Origin: Tenericutes bacterium MO-XQ
Lineage (GTDB): Bacteria; Bacillota_I; Bacilli_A; Acholeplasmatales; Acholeplasmataceae
NCBI GenBank assembly: GCA_002838185.1
Contig: CP017948.1
Location: 496,001-560,000 of the forward strand
DNA: 64,000 nucleotides
Direction: 5' to 3'
In this document: positions 44,453-54,263 of the stretch, piece after piece
How positions within the stretch are numbered: position 1 is the first letter of the stretch
Layout: every line of letters begins with the position of its first letter
The notes under the pieces: model-generated
Databases searched by the model: none
Seen by the model: only the letters and a program-made list of their open reading frames with translations
What the model was told of the DNA's origin: nothing
Program-made: the position numbers and the translations under genes

Positions 44453-44741
44453 TGCATTAGAAGGATTAAAAGTTAAAGACTTAAAAGTATATGATTTTGA
44501 AAAAACATCACCTTTTTATGATTATTTTGTCATATGTACAACAAATGAAAGACAAGGCTCAGCAGCAATCAATCATTTAAAAAAAGCTTTAGAAGCTGAT
44601 GAGATTAGACATATTGAAGGTAAAGGTGGTTCTTGGGTTTTAATCGACTGTCATGAAGTCATCGTTCATTTATTTAGTGAAGATGATCGTGCATTTTATG
44701 GATTTGACCAAAGACTATTAGATATCAAAAGAATTAGATAA
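44427..44741 (+). CDS. rsfS: Ribosomal silencing factor RsfS
   Basis: Binds L14 on the 50S subunit and blocks subunit joining under starvation. IDALEGLKVKDLKVYDF, DYFVICTTNERQ, EGKGGSWVLIDCHEVIVHLF are diagnostic. 104 aa. Starts at GTG 44427 behind a strong CGGAGGT, 26 nt inside yqeK. Confidence 0.95.
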   Translation: MEKLNKIIDALEGLKVKDLKVYDFEKTSPFYDYFVICTTNERQGSAAINHLKKALEADEIRHIEGKGGSWVLIDCHEVIVHLFSEDDRAFYGFDQRLLDIKRIR

Positions 44742-44743
44742 AG

Positions 44744-45388
44744 ATGTTTGCGAAAATTTATGATGTGCTCATGTCAGATGTAGATTATGATGCACTATAT
44801 ACATGGATCAAACCTTATTTAAAAAAAGAAGATTCAATCATTGATGCTGGATGTGGTACTGGTTATTTCTTAAAGACATTAATTGAGCATGATTATGATG
44901 CGATTGGTGTTGATATAGATGATGAGATGCTTGCGATCGCTTTAGATAAATTAAAATCGAACAATCTTAAGGCACCATTATATCATCATGATTTAAGAAG
45001 ACCTATGCATTTACAAGTAGATGTGATCATCAGTTTATTTGATGTCATGAACTATTTTAAAGGTGTTAAAACTGTCATATCACAAATCAAGAAAAGTTTA
45101 AATTCAAATGGGATATTCATTTTTGATGTTTATAAATATGAAGTGTTAAGTCTTTATGATGGCTATCATGAGATAGAAAGTGATCCTATCCATTATGATT
45201 GGAAGATTAAAAGAGATCAAGAAAGACTCATCCATGAGATCAAAGTAGATGGGTATACGCATATGCAAGTTCAGTATATTAAACCCTTATCATATTATGA
45301 AAAGATTTTAAATGAAGTTGGCTTTAGTAGTTATAAAGTCTTAGAAGGTCCAGATGTAAGAAAACACTATATCATCGCTAGTTTATAG
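44744..45388 (+). CDS. yqeM: SAM-dependent methyltransferase YqeM
   Basis: Class I methyltransferase. IIDAGCGTGYFLK is the SAM motif, with DIDDEML next and SLFDVMNYF as post-I motif. 214 aa. Substrate unknown. Starts 2 nt after rsfS, in the conserved rsfS-yqeM order. Its stop TAG lies in a terminator stem. Confidence 0.92.
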   Translation: MFAKIYDVLMSDVDYDALYTWIKPYLKKEDSIIDAGCGTGYFLKTLIEHDYDAIGVDIDDEMLAIALDKLKSNNLKAPLYHHDLRRPMHLQVDVIISLFDVMNYFKGVKTVISQIKKSLNSNGIFIFDVYKYEVLSLYDGYHEIESDPIHYDWKIKRDQERLIHEIKVDGYTHMQVQYIKPLSYYEKILNEVGFSSYKVLEGPDVRKHYIIASL

Positions 45389-45402
45389 CGATGTTTTTTT
45401 TA
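45373..45402 (+). terminator. Terminator after yqeM
   Basis: Stem CATCGCTA/TAGCGATG (45373-45380, 45386-45393), then TTTTTTTT. The yqeM stop TAG is in the right arm. Confidence 0.85.
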
Positions 45403-45447
45403 AAGTAATATATCATATGATTCACTATTATCTAGTGGAGGGATATG

Positions 45448-45951
45448 ATGAAAGAATTAATGATTATGGTTTTTATAGTGATGCTTATACTGATAGTCAT
45501 CTTTTTTCCTAGACAGGAAACATACACATTTGTTTCTCATGAAAAAGAAGAGATCTATGCATATACCATTGAAATACAAGGAGCGGTATATCAAGAAGGG
45601 TATTACACTTTTTATGAACCAATGACTTTACGTGAGATATTGATGCTTTCTACTTATGCAAAAGATGATGCTGATTTGGAGGCATTAAATCTTGATCAAA
45701 TATATGATCAAGACACAACAATTTTGATTCCAAGTATAAATGAAGCACCACCGATTTATGAGAAGATTAACATCAATGAAGCTGATTTTCAAATGTTTTT
45801 AGAAGTGCCTGGCATGCAAGAAAGACAAGCAGCTTCAATCATTATTTATAGAGAAGCAAACGGGCTTTTTGAAAGTGTCGATGAGTTAGTTAATGTAAAG
45901 TATATTGGAGCGATTACGCTTGAAAAACTTAAACCATACCTTACAACTTGA
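45448..45951 (+). CDS. comEA: ComEA-like DNA-binding competence protein
   Basis: Membrane-anchored receptor for incoming DNA. One N-terminal hydrophobic segment (residues 4-20), an SLBB-like middle (EIQGAVYQEGYYTFYEPMTLREIL-type, about 35-90) and a C-terminal helix-hairpin-helix domain (ININEADFQMFLEVPGM, then VDELVNVKYIGAITLEKLKPYL-like). Two ATGs (45445, 45448) follow GGAGGG; spacing favours the second, 167 aa. comEC overlaps its end. The topology would put the HhH domain outside. Confidence 0.88.
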   Translation: MKELMIMVFIVMLILIVIFFPRQETYTFVSHEKEEIYAYTIEIQGAVYQEGYYTFYEPMTLREILMLSTYAKDDADLEALNLDQIYDQDTTILIPSINEAPPIYEKININEADFQMFLEVPGMQERQAASIIIYREANGLFESVDELVNVKYIGAITLEKLKPYLTT

Positions 45952-48004
45952 CCATCTTTACATATATGGTATAGGTCTTTTTATAGCCGTTTTTGGGCTT
46001 TTTCATCCCTGGGCATTCTTGGGTCTTTTTGTTTATATGTATAAGTTAAGAAAACGAATCAATATGCTCTTTTTTTGTGTACTTTTTTTGCTGATTTACC
46101 TTCCATTTTTATTGACGATGAAAAAAGGTGATCAAAATATCGATGAAATATTGATGGTCACAGATATAGAACATAAAGAAAATTATCAACGTCTAACATT
46201 AAAACATGGATATAAAAAATATCATTTATATCTATATGATAATCTTTATCAAATAGGCGATAGACTTTGGATCAAGGGAGATTTGATTGAGTACAAAAGT
46301 AAAACCAGTACTTATGGGTTTGATGCCAAGATGTATTTTTTAGGACACGGTATTTATGCAAAAATAGAATCAACGGATGTCACTTATGTAGATCATCAGT
46401 TTCATCCTAACAGTATAAGAGAAGCGTTAATGAGCAAAAGTCAAGACGATATAAATTCTAGTTATATTCACGCATTTATCTTTGGAGAAAAGATAAGTGA
46501 TGATCATGTTAAATCAATATATGAAGAGTTTAATATCGTTTATCTGTTTACAATTTCAGGTATGCATATTTATATGCTGATTACACTATTTAAAAAAATC
46601 TTGTTTCACTTAAATTTTAGATTGTATGCACAACATCTGTTTATCATAAGCATACTGATTGGATTATGCTTTTTAAATCAGTTTCATTATGGAGTCTTAA
46701 GAGTTTTATTCATTTATGTAATCACAATCCTTAATAAAAGATATAAGCTTTATTTAGAACGAATTGACATGATTTTCATTGCATTTTATATCATGCTCAT
46801 CATCAACATTCATTATATTTATCATCAAGGATTTTTAATGACGTTTTTGATCCTGATTACAATTGAACTCTTACATCCTTTGTATCAATCACTCAATGTA
46901 TTATTAAAGTCTCTTTTCATATCATTTGTCATTTCAGTGATGATGATCCCTTTTTTATCAAGAATAGATCTTTTAGTTGTGATGTGTTTACCAATCATCA
47001 TAAGCATCGTCATTTATCTTTTATATCCACTTGCAATACTAGGTTCGATATCTAAAAACTTCCTTTATGTTTTTAATATTATAATTGAGTTTTTTGAAAA
47101 AATCATTGGGTTATTATCGATCAAGCAAATTACTTTTTATATACCCAAGTTCAATGTCTATATCACTTTATTATTTTATGGGTTATTGATATGGATATGT
47201 TTTGGGAAAAGTAAACATCGTGTGATTAAACGTATCTTTATTAGTGCTTTTTGTTTCTTTTTGGTGATGATGATTCAACTTAAAACTTATCAAGAACGCA
47301 TTGTTTTTTTAGATGTTGGTCAAGGCGATACAACCATCATTCAAGTTGATAACTGCAACATGGTCATCGATAGTTTTGAAGGAACATTAGATTATTTAGT
47401 AGATCATGGCATGTTTCATTTAGATTATTTGATATTAACGCATAGCGATCAAGATCACATCTTAGAGGCAGTTGATATCACAAAAAGCATTGATGTTAAA
47501 GAGCTTATCTTAAGTGCATATGATGATAACTATCCGATGTTTAATCAAAAAGCTATGAGCGTTAAAGCTTATGATAAATTCAAATGTGGGACTATCGATT
47601 TAAACATCTTAGGACCTATAAGAAAATATGATCTTGATAATAACAACTCAATAGTATTAAAATTCACTTATGATCAAAAAGTATTTTTATTTGCTGGTGA
47701 TATTGAAAAAGAAGCTGAAATAGATTTGATAAATAGTTATCATCACACATTAAAAAGCGATATATTAAAAGTGCCACATCACGGCTCTATCACATCATCA
47801 AGTGAATCTTTTTTGACCTATGTGAATCCAGCTTATGCAATCATATCTTTAAAAACACCAAATCGTTATGGATTTCCGAGTCAAGATGTCTTGTTAAGGT
47901 ATATTAAAAATCAGACCATCATCTATAGAACTGATCAACAAGGTACAATCACTTATCACGGGAAAAGGCGAAAAGAAAAATGGTCATCTTATCTATCAAT
48001 TTAA
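45920..48004 (+). CDS. comEC: ComEC/Rec2 DNA-uptake channel
   Basis: Polytopic membrane protein that forms the DNA import channel. An N-terminal OB-like domain (about 70-170), a competence domain of many hydrophobic segments (about 175-445; FTISGMHIYML matches the usual ISG(L/M)H motif) and a C-terminal metallo-beta-lactamase domain with LDVGQGDTTIIQ, THSDQDHI and PHHGS. The start is uncertain: TTG 45905 and TTG 45920 are both in frame inside comEA. GGAG at 45907-45910 fits the latter, giving 694 aa. Confidence 0.9.
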   Translation: MKNLNHTLQLDHLYIYGIGLFIAVFGLFHPWAFLGLFVYMYKLRKRINMLFFCVLFLLIYLPFLLTMKKGDQNIDEILMVTDIEHKENYQRLTLKHGYKKYHLYLYDNLYQIGDRLWIKGDLIEYKSKTSTYGFDAKMYFLGHGIYAKIESTDVTYVDHQFHPNSIREALMSKSQDDINSSYIHAFIFGEKISDDHVKSIYEEFNIVYLFTISGMHIYMLITLFKKILFHLNFRLYAQHLFIISILIGLCFLNQFHYGVLRVLFIYVITILNKRYKLYLERIDMIFIAFYIMLIINIHYIYHQGFLMTFLILITIELLHPLYQSLNVLLKSLFISFVISVMMIPFLSRIDLLVVMCLPIIISIVIYLLYPLAILGSISKNFLYVFNIIIEFFEKIIGLLSIKQITFYIPKFNVYITLLFYGLLIWICFGKSKHRVIKRIFISAFCFFLVMMIQLKTYQERIVFLDVGQGDTTIIQVDNCNMVIDSFEGTLDYLVDHGMFHLDYLILTHSDQDHILEAVDITKSIDVKELILSAYDDNYPMFNQKAMSVKAYDKFKCGTIDLNILGPIRKYDLDNNNSIVLKFTYDQKVFLFAGDIEKEAEIDLINSYHHTLKSDILKVPHHGSITSSSESFLTYVNPAYAIISLKTPNRYGFPSQDVLLRYIKNQTIIYRTDQQGTITYHGKRRKEKWSSYLSI

Positions 48005-48049
48005 AGCGTTTTTTAGTATAATAGATATAGTGTATAAGGAGGCATGATT

Positions 48050-48997
48050 ATGGCTGAAGCAATATATGTTTTTCAAAGTCAAAACGAATATTTATTACAT
48101 CATAGTGTTGAAGAAAAGATCAAAAAATTAAATGTAGATCCATTTAACATCATGCGATATGATTTACTCGAAAGTAAAAGCGAAGACATCTTAGAGGACA
48201 TGCAAACCATTTCGTTTTTTTCAGAACAAAAAATTATTGTAATTAAAAACATTCAATTATTAGATAAAGAGACAGAAGATGTTTTTAAAAAATGGGTTCA
48301 ATATTTTGAAAAACCAAATCCAGATGTTTTTGTGATTATTGAACAATTGGAAGTTCTTCCTAAAAACAGTCAAACCAATGAATTATTGATGAAACATGCA
48401 TATATCGAAAAAATCGATGATATGCGAAAAGAAGAATATCCTGAGTTTGTTAAAAACATGTTTAAAAAATTTAGTTATACAATCACTGATGAAGCAGTCA
48501 GTGCATTACTAGAAAGAACAAACTTTGATTTTAATTTATTATCACAAGAAGCAGAAAAACTGATGTTGTTTTCTTATGATAGTAAAGAGATACATGAAAA
48601 AGAAGTGATTTTACTTGTTAGCAGAAATTTAGAAGAAAATATTTTTGAGCTAACTAATGCTTTACTTGCAAAAGATCAAGCAAAAACGATTGAGATTTTT
48701 TATGACTTAGTTGCAAGAAATGAAGATCCTTTACGTATCTTAAATTTTATTGTCAATAAGGTAAGAGAACTGATTCATGCGAAACTCTTAATTGAAAAAG
48801 GCTATAGACAAGATGAAGTTGCTGATCATTTCAATATTAAAAGCGGAAGAGCATATTATTTAGTGAAAAATGCACAAAAAGCTGACTTTAATATTTTAGA
48901 GACACATCTAAAGAAATTAAGTAAATTAGATTATGATATTAAAAGTGGTAAAATTGATAAAAAATTAGGGCTTGAGCTCTACTTGTTAGGAGCGTGA
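48050..48997 (+). CDS. holA: DNA polymerase III delta subunit
   Basis: Clamp-loader subunit. FQSQNEYLLHHSVEEKI, the FFSEQKIIVIKN strand and the C-terminal helical region (ALLAKDQAKTIEIFYDLVARNEDPLRIL) fit HolA. 315 aa. ATG 48044 is in frame but only one base after AAGGAGG (48036-48042), so I use ATG 48050 (MAEAIYVF). holA after comEC is the Bacillus order. Its TGA overlaps the GTG preceding the exonuclease. Confidence 0.93.
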   Translation: MAEAIYVFQSQNEYLLHHSVEEKIKKLNVDPFNIMRYDLLESKSEDILEDMQTISFFSEQKIIVIKNIQLLDKETEDVFKKWVQYFEKPNPDVFVIIEQLEVLPKNSQTNELLMKHAYIEKIDDMRKEEYPEFVKNMFKKFSYTITDEAVSALLERTNFDFNLLSQEAEKLMLFSYDSKEIHEKEVILLVSRNLEENIFELTNALLAKDQAKTIEIFYDLVARNEDPLRILNFIVNKVRELIHAKLLIEKGYRQDEVADHFNIKSGRAYYLVKNAQKADFNILETHLKKLSKLDYDIKSGKIDKKLGLELYLLGA

Positions 48998-48999
48998 CC

Positions 49000-49653
49000 A
49001 TGCTAGATCACAAACGAATATTATTATTTGACTTTGAGACAACAGGTTTATATCCAGATAGAGAACAAATCATCGAAATTGGTGCTGTTTTAATGGAAAA
49101 ACAAAATGATGTCTATGTAGAAATCGATGCATTTGATCAATTACTTTTAGCCGATAAACCTTTATCACCTAAAATTATTGAAATCACACATATTACTGAT
49201 GAAATGTTACTTAGAGATGGTATTGAACAAGAAATTGCTTGTCAAAGGTTTTTACAAATGATGGAAGGTAACCCATTACTTGTTGCATATAACATTCAAT
49301 TTGATTTATCATTTTTATATTATTTTATTAGAAGATATTTTGATAGTAATTATGAAATAAAAAATGACATCTTAGATGTCATGGCAATTTATAAAGATCG
49401 ACATAGATATCCTCATCGCTTAGATCAAGCAGTTGAGACATATCAAGCAAGTGTTAAAAACACACATAGAGCAATCGATGATATTAGAGCAACCTTCGAT
49501 GTTTTAGTTAAAATGAATGAAGAACTGCCAAATATATCAAAATACGTTAATGTCATAGGATTTAATAAAAAATATGGTGTTAGTGGACTTAGATTACCAC
49601 ATGTTAAATACATTGCTCAATATGGTGGACAAAGAGAAATTGAAAAAGCATAA
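49000..49653 (+). CDS. DnaQ-like 3'-5' exonuclease
   Basis: 217 aa DEDDh exonuclease. ExoI LFDFETTGLYPDREQIIEIG, ExoII AYNIQFDLSFL, ExoIII HRAIDDIRAT. GTG 48994 is in frame, but GGAG then 7 nt leads to ATG 49000. Could be an epsilon-like proofreader, an RNase T-like enzyme or a DinG-type nuclease domain alone; family resemblance cannot decide. It is inserted between holA and rpsT, adjacent in Bacillus apart from small genes. Confidence 0.88.
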   Translation: MLDHKRILLFDFETTGLYPDREQIIEIGAVLMEKQNDVYVEIDAFDQLLLADKPLSPKIIEITHITDEMLLRDGIEQEIACQRFLQMMEGNPLLVAYNIQFDLSFLYYFIRRYFDSNYEIKNDILDVMAIYKDRHRYPHRLDQAVETYQASVKNTHRAIDDIRATFDVLVKMNEELPNISKYVNVIGFNKKYGVSGLRLPHVKYIAQYGGQREIEKA

Positions 49654-49656
49654 AAA

Positions 49657-49686
49657 AAGAAGCATCCTACGATGCAACTTTTTTTA
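49657..49686. terminator. Bidirectional terminator between the exonuclease gene and rpsT
   Basis: GCATC-CTAC-GATGC core (49662-49666, 49671-49675) flanked by A and T runs, so it can work on both strands. Confidence 0.75.
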
Positions 49687-49944
49687 AAGGCTATTCACCA
49701 ATTTAGTTAATTGAGATTTATGTCTAGCTACAAAGTTTTTATGAAAGATACCTTTAGCTTGACCTTTGTCTAATTTCTTATGAGCGAAAGATAATGCATT
49801 AGCCGCTTTTTCCTTATCTTGAGCAGAGACAGCTACTTCAACAGCTTTGATTGCTGATTTAACTGAAGATTTGAAAGATTGATTACGTAAACGACGTTTT
49901 TCGTTTGTCTTATTTCTTTTAATTTGTTGTTTGATATTTGCCAC
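49684..49944 (-). CDS. rpsT: 30S ribosomal protein S20
   Basis: Primary 16S rRNA-binding protein. MANIKQQIKRNKTNEKRRLRN at the start and KANALSFAHKKLDKGQAKGI-like C-terminal half (AANALSFAHKKLDK) are diagnostic. 86 aa. AGGAGGTGAAATT precedes the ATG. Transcribed convergently with the yqeG-holA cluster, as rpsT is in Bacillus. Confidence 0.97.
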   Translation of the reverse strand: MANIKQQIKRNKTNEKRRLRNQSFKSSVKSAIKAVEVAVSAQDKEKAANALSFAHKKLDKGQAKGIFHKNFVARHKSQLTKLVNSL

Positions 49945-49972
49945 AATTTCACCTCCTAATTACGCACAATTA

Positions 49973-50001
49973 ATTATATCAAAACCAAATTAAAAATACA
50001 A
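49973..50001 (-). promoter_or_regulatory. rpsT promoter
   Basis: On the minus strand: -35 TTGTAT (50001-49996), 17-bp spacer, -10 TATAAT (49978-49973). Confidence 0.8.
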
Positions 50002-50018
50002 CAGTAAACACATAAATA

Positions 50019-50027
50019 TGTTAAAAT
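50019..50027 (+). promoter_or_regulatory. Extended -10 promoter of pgsA
   Basis: TGTTAAAAT: TGn plus TAAAAT (50022-50027), 34 nt before the ATG. Confidence 0.5.
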
Positions 50028-50060
50028 AGAGGTATATTCAGTAAAAAGGAAACTATATCA

Positions 50061-50630
50061 ATGACAACAGCAAACAAATTAACCATTTTAAGAGTCATCA
50101 TGATCCCTGTGATGATTGCGCCTCTTTATATCGAAGCGTTAGAAAAAGGGATTGGATTTTTAAATTTAAGCATCGCACAGTTCATTTTTGCAGTCTTATT
50201 TGTGATTGCATCCTTGACTGACTTGTTAGATGGATACATCGCAAGAAAATTTAATCAAATTACTACATTTGGGAAATTTCTAGATCCGATTGCAGATAAA
50301 GTTTTAGTATTAGTTGCATTACTTTATTTAATGATCTTAGATCCAATACGCGTTCCAATTTGGGCAGTGATGATCATTATCATGAGAGAGTTTATGGTCA
50401 CTGGTATTAGATTATTAGCTGTGGATAAAGGATCTGTGATAGCAGCATCACCTTATGGGAAATTTAAAACAGCATCTACGATGGTTGCACTTGTTTTAAT
50501 GTTATTTAATGATTTTGGTTTTACACCATGGATCGCTAATATTATATTTTATATCGCTATCTTATTTACAGTGATTAGTGGTGTTGATTATCTACTCAAA
50601 AACAAAAAAGTCGTATTCGAAAGTATTTAA
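50061..50630 (+). CDS. pgsA: CDP-diacylglycerol-glycerol-3-phosphate 3-phosphatidyltransferase
   Basis: Makes phosphatidylglycerophosphate, the precursor of phosphatidylglycerol and cardiolipin. The CDP-alcohol phosphotransferase motif is DLLDGYIARKFNQ with GKFLDPIADK (D-G-x2-A-R-x8-G-x3-D-x3-D pattern). 189 aa, about four to six hydrophobic segments. AAAAGGAAA precedes the ATG. The pgsA-recA proximity is as in Bacillus, without cinA. Confidence 0.95.
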   Translation: MTTANKLTILRVIMIPVMIAPLYIEALEKGIGFLNLSIAQFIFAVLFVIASLTDLLDGYIARKFNQITTFGKFLDPIADKVLVLVALLYLMILDPIRVPIWAVMIIIMREFMVTGIRLLAVDKGSVIAASPYGKFKTASTMVALVLMLFNDFGFTPWIANIIFYIAILFTVISGVDYLLKNKKVVFESI

Positions 50631-50674
50631 AGTAAAAAACAAATATTCTATGTACAATAATATGGAGGTGCACA

Positions 50675-51676
50675 ATGGATAAAGATAAAAGAGCACAAGC
50701 TTTAGAGGCTGCAATGAAACAAATTGAAAAACAATATGGTAAAGGGTCAGTGATGCGTTTAGGTGATGAAGCAGATCGTCACGTAGCTGCTAATCCTACT
50801 GGATCATTAGGCTTAGATATTGCCCTTGGAATCGGTGGATATCCAAAAGGGAGAATTATTGAAATTTATGGACCTGAAAGTTCTGGGAAAACAACATTAG
50901 CACTTCATGCGATTGCAGAAGTTCAAAAATCTGGCGGATATGTAGCTTTTATAGATGCTGAACATGCGTTAGATCCAAAATATGCACGTGCACTTGGTGT
51001 AGATATTGATAACTTGATTTTGTCTCAACCAGATACTGGTGAACAAGCACTAGAAATTGCAGAAGCATTAATTAGAAGTGGTTCAGTAGATACAATCGTT
51101 GTTGATAGTGTTGCTGCACTCGTTCCAGAAGCAGAAATCAATGGAGAAATGGGAGCATCACACGTTGGTCTACAAGCAAGACTAATGAGCCAAGCGATGA
51201 GAAAACTATCAGGTGCTATTTCTAAAACAAGTACAACTGCTATTTTTATTAACCAAATTAGAGAAAAAGTTGGTATCATGTTTGGAAATCCAGAAACAAC
51301 TCCAGGTGGAAGAGCACTTAAATTCTATTCATCTGTAAGATTAGAAATTAGACGTAGTGAAGCTTTAAAGAATGGTTCTGATATCATTGGTAATAAAGCT
51401 AATATTAAAGTCGTTAAAAATAAGGTTGCTCCACCATTTAAAGTCGTTAGTGTAGATATCATTTATGGTGAAGGTATCTCTAAAGTTGGAGAACTTATTG
51501 ACTTAGCTTCTGACTTAGATATCATCAATAAGAGTGGTGCTTGGTATGCTTATGACAATAATAAGATTGGCCAAGGTAGAGAAAACGCAAAACAATATTT
51601 ATTAGACCATAAAGAAGTTTATGATGACGTCTATAAGAAAGTTTTAGAACATTATCATATTACTTACGACAAGTAA
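50675..51676 (+). CDS. recA: RecA recombinase
   Basis: Strand-exchange protein and SOS co-protease. [16 protein letters not shown], Walker [24 protein letters not shown] and [22 protein letters not shown] are intact. 333 aa, with a short C-terminal tail. TGGAGGTG precedes the ATG; a TACAAT box (50653-50658) may be its own promoter. A terminator follows. It marks the left border of the accessory region 51.7-58.1 kb. Confidence 0.98.
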   Translation: MDKDKRAQALEAAMKQIEKQYGKGSVMRLGDEADRHVAANPTGSLGLDIALGIGGYPKGRIIEIYGPESSGKTTLALHAIAEVQKSGGYVAFIDAEHALDPKYARALGVDIDNLILSQPDTGEQALEIAEALIRSGSVDTIVVDSVAALVPEAEINGEMGASHVGLQARLMSQAMRKLSGAISKTSTTAIFINQIREKVGIMFGNPETTPGGRALKFYSSVRLEIRRSEALKNGSDIIGNKANIKVVKNKVAPPFKVVSVDIIYGEGISKVGELIDLASDLDIINKSGAWYAYDNNKIGQGRENAKQYLLDHKEVYDDVYKKVLEHYHITYDK

Positions 51677-51702
51677 ACACTATTTTAATAGTGTTTTTTT
51701 TT
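51675..51702 (+). terminator. recA terminator
   Basis: Stem AAACACTATT/AATAGTGTTT with TT loop (51675-51696), then TTTTTT. Confidence 0.85.
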
Positions 51703-51732
51703 CATAAAAACCAATAAAATTCATCTAAAAAA

Positions 51733-51740
51733 TGTATAAT
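51733..51740 (+). promoter_or_regulatory. Probable promoter -10 of the subtilase gene
   Basis: TGTATAAT with TATAAT at 51735-51740, 34 nt before the ATG; -35 weak. Confidence 0.45.
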
Positions 51741-51773
51741 AGATGTAATCATACTTATTAAAGGGGGATTATT

Positions 51774-54263
51774 ATGAACATGATCAACATATCAAAAAAA
51801 ATATCATTTATCTTCATCATCCTATGCTTTTTAAGTGTAGCTTTTTTTGATGGAAATGATTATATAGAGCCGATCGAACTTATGTATGATGTAGCATCAA
51901 TCGAAGAGGCTAATGAGATTGCAAAAACATATCATATGACACTTAAAGAGTTTAGTGATTATGGCTTTGCAATCTTTGAGACTGATAAAAAACAAGATAT
52001 AGTCGAGTTAGAATCATTAGGTTTTTCTGTAAACGGAACCTTAGAAACTCTAGAGAATCCATGGCAAACCAATGTCATTAATGACCCATTTTATAGTGAT
52101 CAATATGCGATTCCTATGATGGAAGTCAATCATGCATGGGCAATTGAAGAAGGTAGCCCAGATTATCTGATCGCAATCATCGATACAGGAATTGATACTG
52201 ATCATCCTGAATTTATTGGAAGAATCTCAGAATTATCTTATAATCCAGTGACTGAAGAAGTGGGTATTTCTGCTGTAGAAGATGATCAAGGACATGGAAC
52301 CAGTGTTGCTGGTGTCATTGGAGCTAATAAAAATAATAACCAAGGTATTGCAGGTATTGTTCAAAATAGCAAGTTACTTGTGATAAAAACCAATAGTCTT
52401 GACAATCCTAGTACATCTGATGATGAATCAGAGACTTATAGTGATGCAAATTTAGTAAAAGCCATCAGATATGCAACATTACATGGTGCAGATGTTATTA
52501 ATATGAGTCTTGGTGGCCCTGGATATAATAATACAGTACAAAACGCAATCAATGATGCACATGATGCAGGCGTGATTGTGGTTGCTTCAAGCGGAAACAG
52601 TGGAAATGATACACTTCAGTATCCAGCATCTTATCAAAACGTCATTTCTGTAGGTGCTGTAGAAGAAGATATGGGCATCACAAGTTATTCAACGTTTAAT
52701 AGTTTTGTAGACCTATCTGCTCCAGGATCATTAATTGTTGTGACTGATTTAGATGGAGAATATGCGTGGGCATCTGGAACATCTTTTGCTGCTCCACAAG
52801 TCACTGGATCAATTGCTTTGATGCAATCATATTTACCTGAATTAACAGATAATCAAGTCATTGATAGATTGTATTTAACTGCAATGGATCGAGGTGAAGT
52901 CGGGGAAGATGATTATTATGGATGGGGTATTATCAATGTTTATCAAGCAATGCTACTCGATCCTATTTTAGTTACTTTTGAAACTTATGGGACAACCATC
53001 ATTGAACCTATAGAAATTCCTAAAGATGAAACATTTACTGTAAATCCTCCAACAAAAGTAGGACATGTCTTTGATGGATGGTATTTAGATGAAGCTTATA
53101 CGATGTTTTTTGACATGGGTGTAGATACACTTAATGAAGATACGACACTTTATGCAAAATTCTCACCAAGAACATACATTGTTTCGTTTATCTCTGATGG
53201 ATCTCAAGTTGAGGATATACCGGTATTATATGGTGAAACTTTTGAAGTTCCAATTCCAACAAAAGAAGGGCATTCTTTTGAAGGATGGTTTTACGATGAA
53301 ACCTTTGAAACACCGTATTATGTAAAACCTGTAACGCAAGGATTTACTTTATATGCTAAGTTTATTAGAACTGCATTTATCGTTAATTTTTATATTGATG
53401 ATGTACTTGATGATTATGCTTATGTCAATAATGGACAGCCCATTGATTTATATACACCTATCGGTGATAATGATTTTATAGGATGGTATTTGGAACCTAC
53501 TTTTATAACACCTTTTGAAGGTGGGAATGCAACAGAAGATTTAGATTTATATGCAAGGTTTGATGATGGTAGATTTGTGATTACTTACTATGATAGTGAT
53601 CAAACATCTGTTTATTTAACTCAATATGTAAAAGAAGGATTAAACGCAATCACCCCAGAAGGACCAGAAAAACCATCAAGTCCATCGTTTGATTTCATCT
53701 TTATTGGATGGAGTCAAGATGATCAAAATATTACAAGTGATTTATCGATTTATCCGATTTATGAAGCAACTTATAATAATCGATCGATTACGATATTACC
53801 AAGTCTAGATACAATAGGTCTTAACCAATCTTGGGAAGACCCAGGAATTTTGGTTGAAGATGAATTGCTCAGTTATGAGGTGGTAGGATCTGTAGATCAT
53901 ACAACCTTAGGTCGTTATGAAATCACTTATCAAATCTATCTTGATGATGAGATGATAGATGAAATGACAAGATATGTTTATGTTGTTGAACCAAGAGTCA
54001 TCATCACGTTAAATCCTGATGTTACAACCCTCTATGAAGGAGATACATATATTGACCAAGGTGCATTTTCCAATGTTGGTGAGGTTATGTCAAGAGGGAA
54101 TGTGGATACAAACGTCAGAGGGACATATGTGATTACATATGCTGTGATATATAACGAACAAACATACGAAAAAAACAAGTATGTCTACGTGTTAAGAGCT
54201 CCAAGAGTTAATCCAGAAGAAACAGAATATATCATACCTGAAAAGAAGGAGTGGATGATATGA
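51774..54263 (+). CDS. Secreted subtilisin-like protease with InlB/Flg_new-type repeats and Ig-like domains
   Basis: 829 aa. N-terminal hydrophobic segment (residues 10-25), signal peptide or anchor; pro-region to about 105; S8 domain with Asp137 (AIIDTGIDTDHP), His174 (GHGTSVAG), Asn275 (ASSGNSGN) and Ser337 (GTSFAAPQ). Then four ~65-residue beta repeats of the Listeria-Bacteroides type (about 398-665; each has a G-W-Y/F-x-D/E core such as FDGWYLDEAYT and FEGWFYDETFE, and ends LYAKF or similar). Then two Ig-like DUF5011-type domains (about 670-815). No LPxTG or C-terminal membrane segment, so it is released or held by the N-terminal helix. AAGGGGGA precedes the ATG. The lipoprotein gene overlaps its stop. 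Confidence 0.93.
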   Translation: MNMINISKKISFIFIILCFLSVAFFDGNDYIEPIELMYDVASIEEANEIAKTYHMTLKEFSDYGFAIFETDKKQDIVELESLGFSVNGTLETLENPWQTNVINDPFYSDQYAIPMMEVNHAWAIEEGSPDYLIAIIDTGIDTDHPEFIGRISELSYNPVTEEVGISAVEDDQGHGTSVAGVIGANKNNNQGIAGIVQNSKLLVIKTNSLDNPSTSDDESETYSDANLVKAIRYATLHGADVINMSLGGPGYNNTVQNAINDAHDAGVIVVASSGNSGNDTLQYPASYQNVISVGAVEEDMGITSYSTFNSFVDLSAPGSLIVVTDLDGEYAWASGTSFAAPQVTGSIALMQSYLPELTDNQVIDRLYLTAMDRGEVGEDDYYGWGIINVYQAMLLDPILVTFETYGTTIIEPIEIPKDETFTVNPPTKVGHVFDGWYLDEAYTMFFDMGVDTLNEDTTLYAKFSPRTYIVSFISDGSQVEDIPVLYGETFEVPIPTKEGHSFEGWFYDETFETPYYVKPVTQGFTLYAKFIRTAFIVNFYIDDVLDDYAYVNNGQPIDLYTPIGDNDFIGWYLEPTFITPFEGGNATEDLDLYARFDDGRFVITYYDSDQTSVYLTQYVKEGLNAITPEGPEKPSSPSFDFIFIGWSQDDQNITSDLSIYPIYEATYNNRSITILPSLDTIGLNQSWEDPGILVEDELLSYEVVGSVDHTTLGRYEITYQIYLDDEMIDEMTRYVYVVEPRVIITLNPDVTTLYEGDTYIDQGAFSNVGEVMSRGNVDTNVRGTYVITYAVIYNEQTYEKNKYVYVLRAPRVNPEETEYIIPEKKEWMI

